A model generated the notes under the pieces. That model did not search any database. It saw only the letters and a program-made list of their open reading frames with translations, and was not told the origin of the DNA. From Hoplostethus atlanticus (taxonomy: Eukaryota > Chordata > Actinopteri > Trachichthyiformes > Trachichthyidae): a stretch of DNA of 64,000 bases. The position numbers and the translations under genes are program-made. The first letter of the stretch is position 1. Every line of letters begins with the position of its first letter. Shown piece after piece: positions 60,929 to 64,000 of this stretch. The DNA lies in NCBI GenBank assembly GCA_034670405.1, contig JAXDDX010000122.1, forward strand, positions 186,001-250,000, written 5' to 3'.

Positions 60929-61605
60929 TGGCGGGATCAGACTACACGATATTTCTGTCTGTTACGATGGTCACGGTGTCAGATTAGGCGATTATAGAGT
61001 GAAAATTCGTGCCGTGACTTGGCCGAGAGACATGACAGACTACACGTTGGTCACCGACCAATAATCGCTTGCCCACGTGCGTGATGGCGTCGGAAAGCAG
61101 GTGCTAGGCAACAAGAATGTAAACAAACAATGGCGTCCAAAGCGGTATGTATGATACTGGCTTGTCTTGTGTTACGAAAAGCCTAAAAAAAAGAAAAAAA
61201 TGACTGTGGACCCGTTCTTGGGTCACATGAAGAGAACAGTATGGGTTGTCAATCCTTCAAAGAGAACTTGAGGTAAAAAATAACGATGTTTTAGCCTGTA
61301 GTGAAACCTAAATGTAGCTAGCTGGTTAGCCTCTACAGGGGTGTTGTTGCCAGAGCTCGACAAACCTTTCCTCTGTTTCATAGTTCCACCTAGCGGCACC
61401 AACAACTTCATTCCTCTTTCGCTTCGCCATGTTTGTTTATAGCGCTCCGTGCTCCTATTGGTCAACGTCACGGACGAGACGGAAGACGTCGTGGACGTCA
61501 AAAACGATCGATTGTCGCACCCTGTCGTTCCCGACTCAACCCGACACCCTACGTCTGCCGAATCGGGCTATAATCGGCCTGATATCGTGTAGTCTTATCC
61601 CGGCA
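60929..61605. mobile_element. PIF/Harbinger-type non-autonomous element
   Basis: Starts TGGCGGGATCAGACTACACG. The right end, on the reverse strand, starts TGCCGGGATAAGACTACACG. Both continue with ATAT, so the inverted ends are about 24 bp. A TTA duplication flanks it at 60926-60928 and 61606-61608, the 3-bp TWA target typical of PIF/Harbinger. 677 bp, no transposase. Confidence 0.75.
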
Positions 61606-61917
61606 TTAGAATGTGTCAACAGGAGGCAATTTAGTGCTGCCCTCTGCTGGTAGTAAAGCTCACTAAGGTCTGAATTAAAATGCTCTTCGTTCTATTGGTT
61701 TTCAAATATCTTTGCTTGCTTTTTAACTTTCAAACCCACAAATGTCTGGATTTGGATTTTTTTTAATGCCTCAATATTTCTGATAATATTTCCCTTCTTT
61801 CTGGTACAATTTCTGGCCTCTGAGAAGAGAAGTAACCTAAAGCGCTCCCAATTCCTTCCCCCTCATATTTTTCAAGAAATTTCAGCAAGATCACTCGTCT
61901 TTTTCCCCCATCACAAT

Positions 61918-63081
61918 TTTATTATGTGACTTTGTACAATAAAACAAAATCAAAGACATTACAAAATACATATGCAGTACACAAACGGAGCTAAATGCGA
62001 TGTGAGGGAAGCCTTGGCTTTGGTGGACTGACGGGAATCTGTCCCAGTAGAGCCAACTGCTGATCGACTGCAGCGCCTCGGGTCCAGCTTTCCTTCCCAC
62101 CGACATCTAACACAGGTTTTCCACATCCTGCCCCCCTGTGACCCAACTGTATAAGCTGTTTATTTCTGTCACGTGAAACCGTTAAAAAACAAAAAAAGGA
62201 AGGCTTCCTTAAATGGAATAAAGCTGTGCTGGTTCAAAAGTATTTTCATGAGCATCTCTCAAGAGTTTCTTCTCGTTAGTATTACACTCAGCAGGAGTGA
62301 AGTCAGGAATATGTGGTCGGCCTCCAAGAGCACAGATGGGAAACGCTACCTAAGATAATGTACTTGACACAAAATGAACGCAATTTCTATAGCAGGGCTG
62401 ATATATAGAAAAAGAAATGCGGAAAAAAGGTAAGAAAACGTTACATGAATTGTAGTTAAACACTGCGGTCCATGGCTATATCATTTAAATTACAGGAGCA
62501 TAACATCTTGGGAGAAAAACAACAAATATGATGCCTAAATAACTGAAAGGTATAAAAACAAAATGCCTGAGGTGAGCTTCAGCCTTATGCGGTCTGCCAG
62601 TGTGCAGTAAGTGAAAGGCCTACTCCTTCGCTGGGTCATTTGGCATTAAAAGGACGCAGCAGTGCAGCATCCGGCGTTACCGAGGAGGAAAAGCGGAAAC
62701 GACTGAACTCTGAAAACCTCTGAAAATGCCATCTCTGTGTTTTTCTGTGCGAGTATGCTCGTGCTTGTGAACAGCGAGCCGCAAAACGTTACTGTGCAGC
62801 CTTGACGTGTCCATCGCGGGAATCAATTTAGAGAAAACAGTCATTTAGAGAGGAGGGAGGAAAAGAGGGGATAGGAAAGGGAATGAAAAGTAGTGAGCGG
62901 ATTTCCGGGGCAAGAGGAGATCTCGGCTTTACTCAGAGTCCAGGCGATTCCCCTCTGGCTTTCACTAAATCACACAGTAATCTGGTCAAACGGCAGATGT
63001 TGATTGACAGGCGGACCGACAATCCAGGCTGGCAGGTTGGCAACTAGTACATTGTAACATGGCGGCGGTCCTCCGAAACTA
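61918..63081 (-). other. septin7: SEPTIN7 3' UTR
   Basis: Runs from the stop codon to a minus-strand AATAAA at 61918-61923, giving about 1.16 kb of UTR. Confidence 0.55.
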
Positions 63082-63921
63082 TTAAAATATCTTCTTCTTT
63101 TTGTTCTTTTCCAAGGTCCTGTAAAAGATGATAAAGACAATTGTTCAAGAGCAGCAATCAGCATCCATCAGTGTCTGTTTGCCTTGTTTCAAACAGCAGC
63201 GATCTGGCCGACCTGAATGGCCTCAAGATGTCGCTGTATTTCATTTGTATTTACTTGCATCTTGAGTCCAGATGCAACCCATTCAAAGCCTGGGAGGAAA
63301 TCCTGAGCTGGTCAAAAACGGGTTCTTATGACAGCAAACCCAATAAATAGCCTTGTATGGCACAGCATTTGCTTGTTTAATCCGCACATCACTCTTATTT
63401 TGAAATAGGTCTTTGTGTGCTAGGGGTGCCACAGGCTTTTTGGCTTTCAAAACTAATTTTCTGTAGATAGATAAAAGTCATAAATTACTGAACAAACCTA
63501 ACAACAAAATCAAACTTTTGTGTGTCTATTTTTCACAACTATCTATATTGTGTATAATCAAGGAGGAAGCAGTCTTCAACCAGCTGCTGTAGTCAAGATT
63601 TCCTCTAAGGTCTTGAATTCAGACTCAAGAAGTAAATTGCAACATCTTGAGATCATTCAGGTTACAATCTTGCTAACCTTGGACTGCTCCGTTCTTCATA
63701 AATGAGGTAAAAAAAGCACCACTCTGTTCAATATACTGCGGTGTCCTATGAGACGATGTGATGGTATTTGTTTACCTGGAGGCATCTAGTTTCTGCTGCT
63801 CCAGCAGCCTCTGCTGGGCCTCCCAGTTGGCCTTCTCCTCCTCATAGTGGCGACGCTTCTCCTCCAGCTCCTTGTGTTGGGCCTCCAGGTTCTTTTTCAT
63901 CTGCTCATGACGCCGCTGGAG
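63082..63921 (-). CDS. septin7: Septin 7, C-terminal two coding exons (partial)
   Basis: The penultimate exon is 63921-63776 and the last is 63118-63082. They join in phase to 60 codons plus stop. The penultimate exon encodes the C-terminal coiled coil ([20 protein letters not shown], then [18 protein letters not shown]). The last gives [12 protein letters not shown], matching the septin-7 tail ([12 protein letters not shown] in human) with a short lysine run. The GTPase domain lies beyond the right edge. Septin 7 is the obligate terminal subunit class of septin hexamers and octamers and pairs with septin 6-group and septin 9 subunits; septins bind anillin at the furrow. Fish often carry two septin7 copies; which one this is cannot be told from 60 residues. 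Confidence 0.93.
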
Positions 63922-64000
63922 CTGTGAGGACGTGGAAGATCAGTCGGAGGTTAGCCATGTAATCAACATACGATATTAACCTACAAGACACCCCCGCTGG

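Overview
The window is genomic DNA of a teleost fish. It has long introns with GT/AG splice sites, long microsatellites and many fish-type transposon remnants, and no prokaryotic gene organisation. Four vertebrate genes are recognisable, in the order and relative orientation I know for human 7p14.2 (SEPTIN7, EEPD1, KIAA0895/MATCAP2, ANLN), read here from the other end: anillin (minus, 8955-23600), MATCAP2/KIAA0895 (plus, 26414-33536), EEPD1 (minus, 37493-55377) and the last two coding exons of SEPTIN7 (minus, 63082-63921, continuing past the right edge). For the first three, hand-joined exons give uninterrupted reading frames with matching splice phases: 1201 aa for anillin with an optional 54-nt exon, 511 aa for MATCAP2 and 556 aa for EEPD1.

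Region by region. 1-1940 is a Ty3/gypsy remnant split by a dead Tc1-like element. 2462-7847 is a piggyBac-type element bounded by TTAA, with a dead transposase gene. Three later insertions sit inside it: a 183-bp hAT-type MITE with an 8-bp duplication, a 1245-bp element with a 9-bp duplication that holds a spliced-gene-like exon pair, and a 5'-truncated LINE. 7850-8954 is the probable anillin 3' UTR. 8955-23600 is anillin. 23.6-26.4 kb lies between the head-to-head anillin and MATCAP2 genes and holds cell-cycle promoter motifs, an ACTAYRNNNCCCR motif and two unidentified minus-strand exons. 26.4-34.8 kb is MATCAP2. 37.2-55.45 kb is EEPD1, whose large introns hold microsatellites, G-runs and repeat copies. 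55.5-61.9 kb is intergenic, with a 21-bp-module minisatellite and a PIF/Harbinger-type element. 61.9-64 kb is the SEPTIN7 3' end.

Functionally, anillin and septin 7 are partners at the cytokinetic furrow. MATCAP2 belongs to a family of tubulin-tail metallopeptidases. EEPD1 is a membrane-anchored nuclease-fold protein; this copy differs from the usual residues at two active-site positions. The points most worth checking are the nested piggyBac locus with its 9-bp-duplication passenger, the extra anillin exon, the EEPD1 substitutions, the unidentified exon pair at 24.9-25.1 kb, and an interspersed repeat family present about 14 times between 25 and 60.5 kb, with one copy almost abutting a MATCAP2 splice acceptor.
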